Source: Betaproteobacteria bacterium
GTDB lineage: Bacteria > Pseudomonadota > Gammaproteobacteria > Burkholderiales > Casimicrobiaceae
NCBI GenBank assembly: GCA_029884335.1
Contig: JAOUIA010000007.1
Span: 19,733 to 83,732 of the forward strand
DNA length: 64,000 nucleotides
Direction of reading: 5' to 3'
In this document: piece by piece, positions 63,981 to 64,000 of the stretch
Position numbering within the stretch: position 1 is the first letter of the stretch
Layout: the number at the start of each line of letters is the position of its first letter
The notes under the pieces: generated by a model
The model's database searches: none
Seen by the model: the letters and a program-made list of their open reading frames with translations, nothing else
Told to the model about the DNA's origin: nothing
Made by a program: the position numbers and the translations under genes

Positions 63981-64000
63981 CTCCCAAATCGGCACAAGGG

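Overview
The window is GC-rich chromosomal DNA from a Proteobacterium, most likely a betaproteobacterium of Burkholderiales type. The main pointers are an EF-P with Arg32 next to the EarP rhamnosyltransferase, a DUF2868/DUF3482 GTPase pair, an otsA-otsB trehalose unit, and several families of short palindromic repeats (CCCTCACCCC/GGGGTGAGGG type, GTCAGACTCGACTT type). Gene density is high, spacing is short, and many genes overlap by ATGA, GTGA or TGATG. No rRNA, tRNA or CRISPR array was seen. Assignments are by eye from protein motifs; no database search was run.

Layout. 1-3192 (minus): an MlaF/MlaE-like lipid ABC transporter (ATPase cut by the window edge), a small exported protein and an amino-acid-type binding protein, divergent from a second one at 3347. 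4292-12913 (plus): a tightly coupled purine unit, xdhA-xdhB-xdhC followed by a nucleoside/purine-type ABC ATPase and two permeases. The only BMP-type binding protein in the window lies 23 kb away at 36230. 12948-19094: a methyltransferase, then a relic integron. It has a 3'-truncated IntI integrase on the minus strand, an attI-like GTTAGGC at 14336, and a plus-strand cassette series: tautomerase, VOC protein, GNAT, TerC, alpha/beta hydrolase and an exported-protein stub. The cassettes are separated by attC sites, one reduced to 18 bp and one mutated at the crossover core. A CDF-like cation transporter begins at the last attC.

19189-36120 (almost all plus): small, mostly unlinked accessory genes. 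They include envelope proteins (YbaY/META, PliI-like lysozyme inhibitor), six GNAT acetyltransferases, VOC, SRPBCC, SnoaL-like and GFA proteins, a nitrilase-family amidohydrolase, a nitronate-monooxygenase-like protein and a D-2-hydroxyacid dehydrogenase. A 273-bp MITE-like element with 24-bp perfect terminal inverted repeats sits at 29500-29772. 36230-43650: BMP binding protein, pdxH, panE, a lytic transglycosylase, the DUF2868/DUF3482 pair and a GST. 43694-49304: an EamA exporter, an alkylation-repair pair (ogt-type and Ada-AlkA fusion) and a ThiY/SsuA-like ABC importer. 49437-53349: otsA with an N-terminal membrane/sensor-like region, otsB and a decayed GH15 glucoamylase. 53384-58475: acid-sugar catabolism (L-KDA-dehydratase-like and enolase-superfamily dehydratase), a YbaK-type deacylase, a DsbA-family protein, and earP-efp. 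58604-64000: a very large AsmA/DUF748 protein, an AraC regulator and a repeat-filled right end.

The most unusual parts are the decaying integron with attC sites at different stages of erosion, the structured MITE-like element that ends on a start codon, and repeats that have changed genes (an AlkA C-terminus read into a repeat, a pdxH leader made of repeat, a repeat-like insert in a permease N-terminus).
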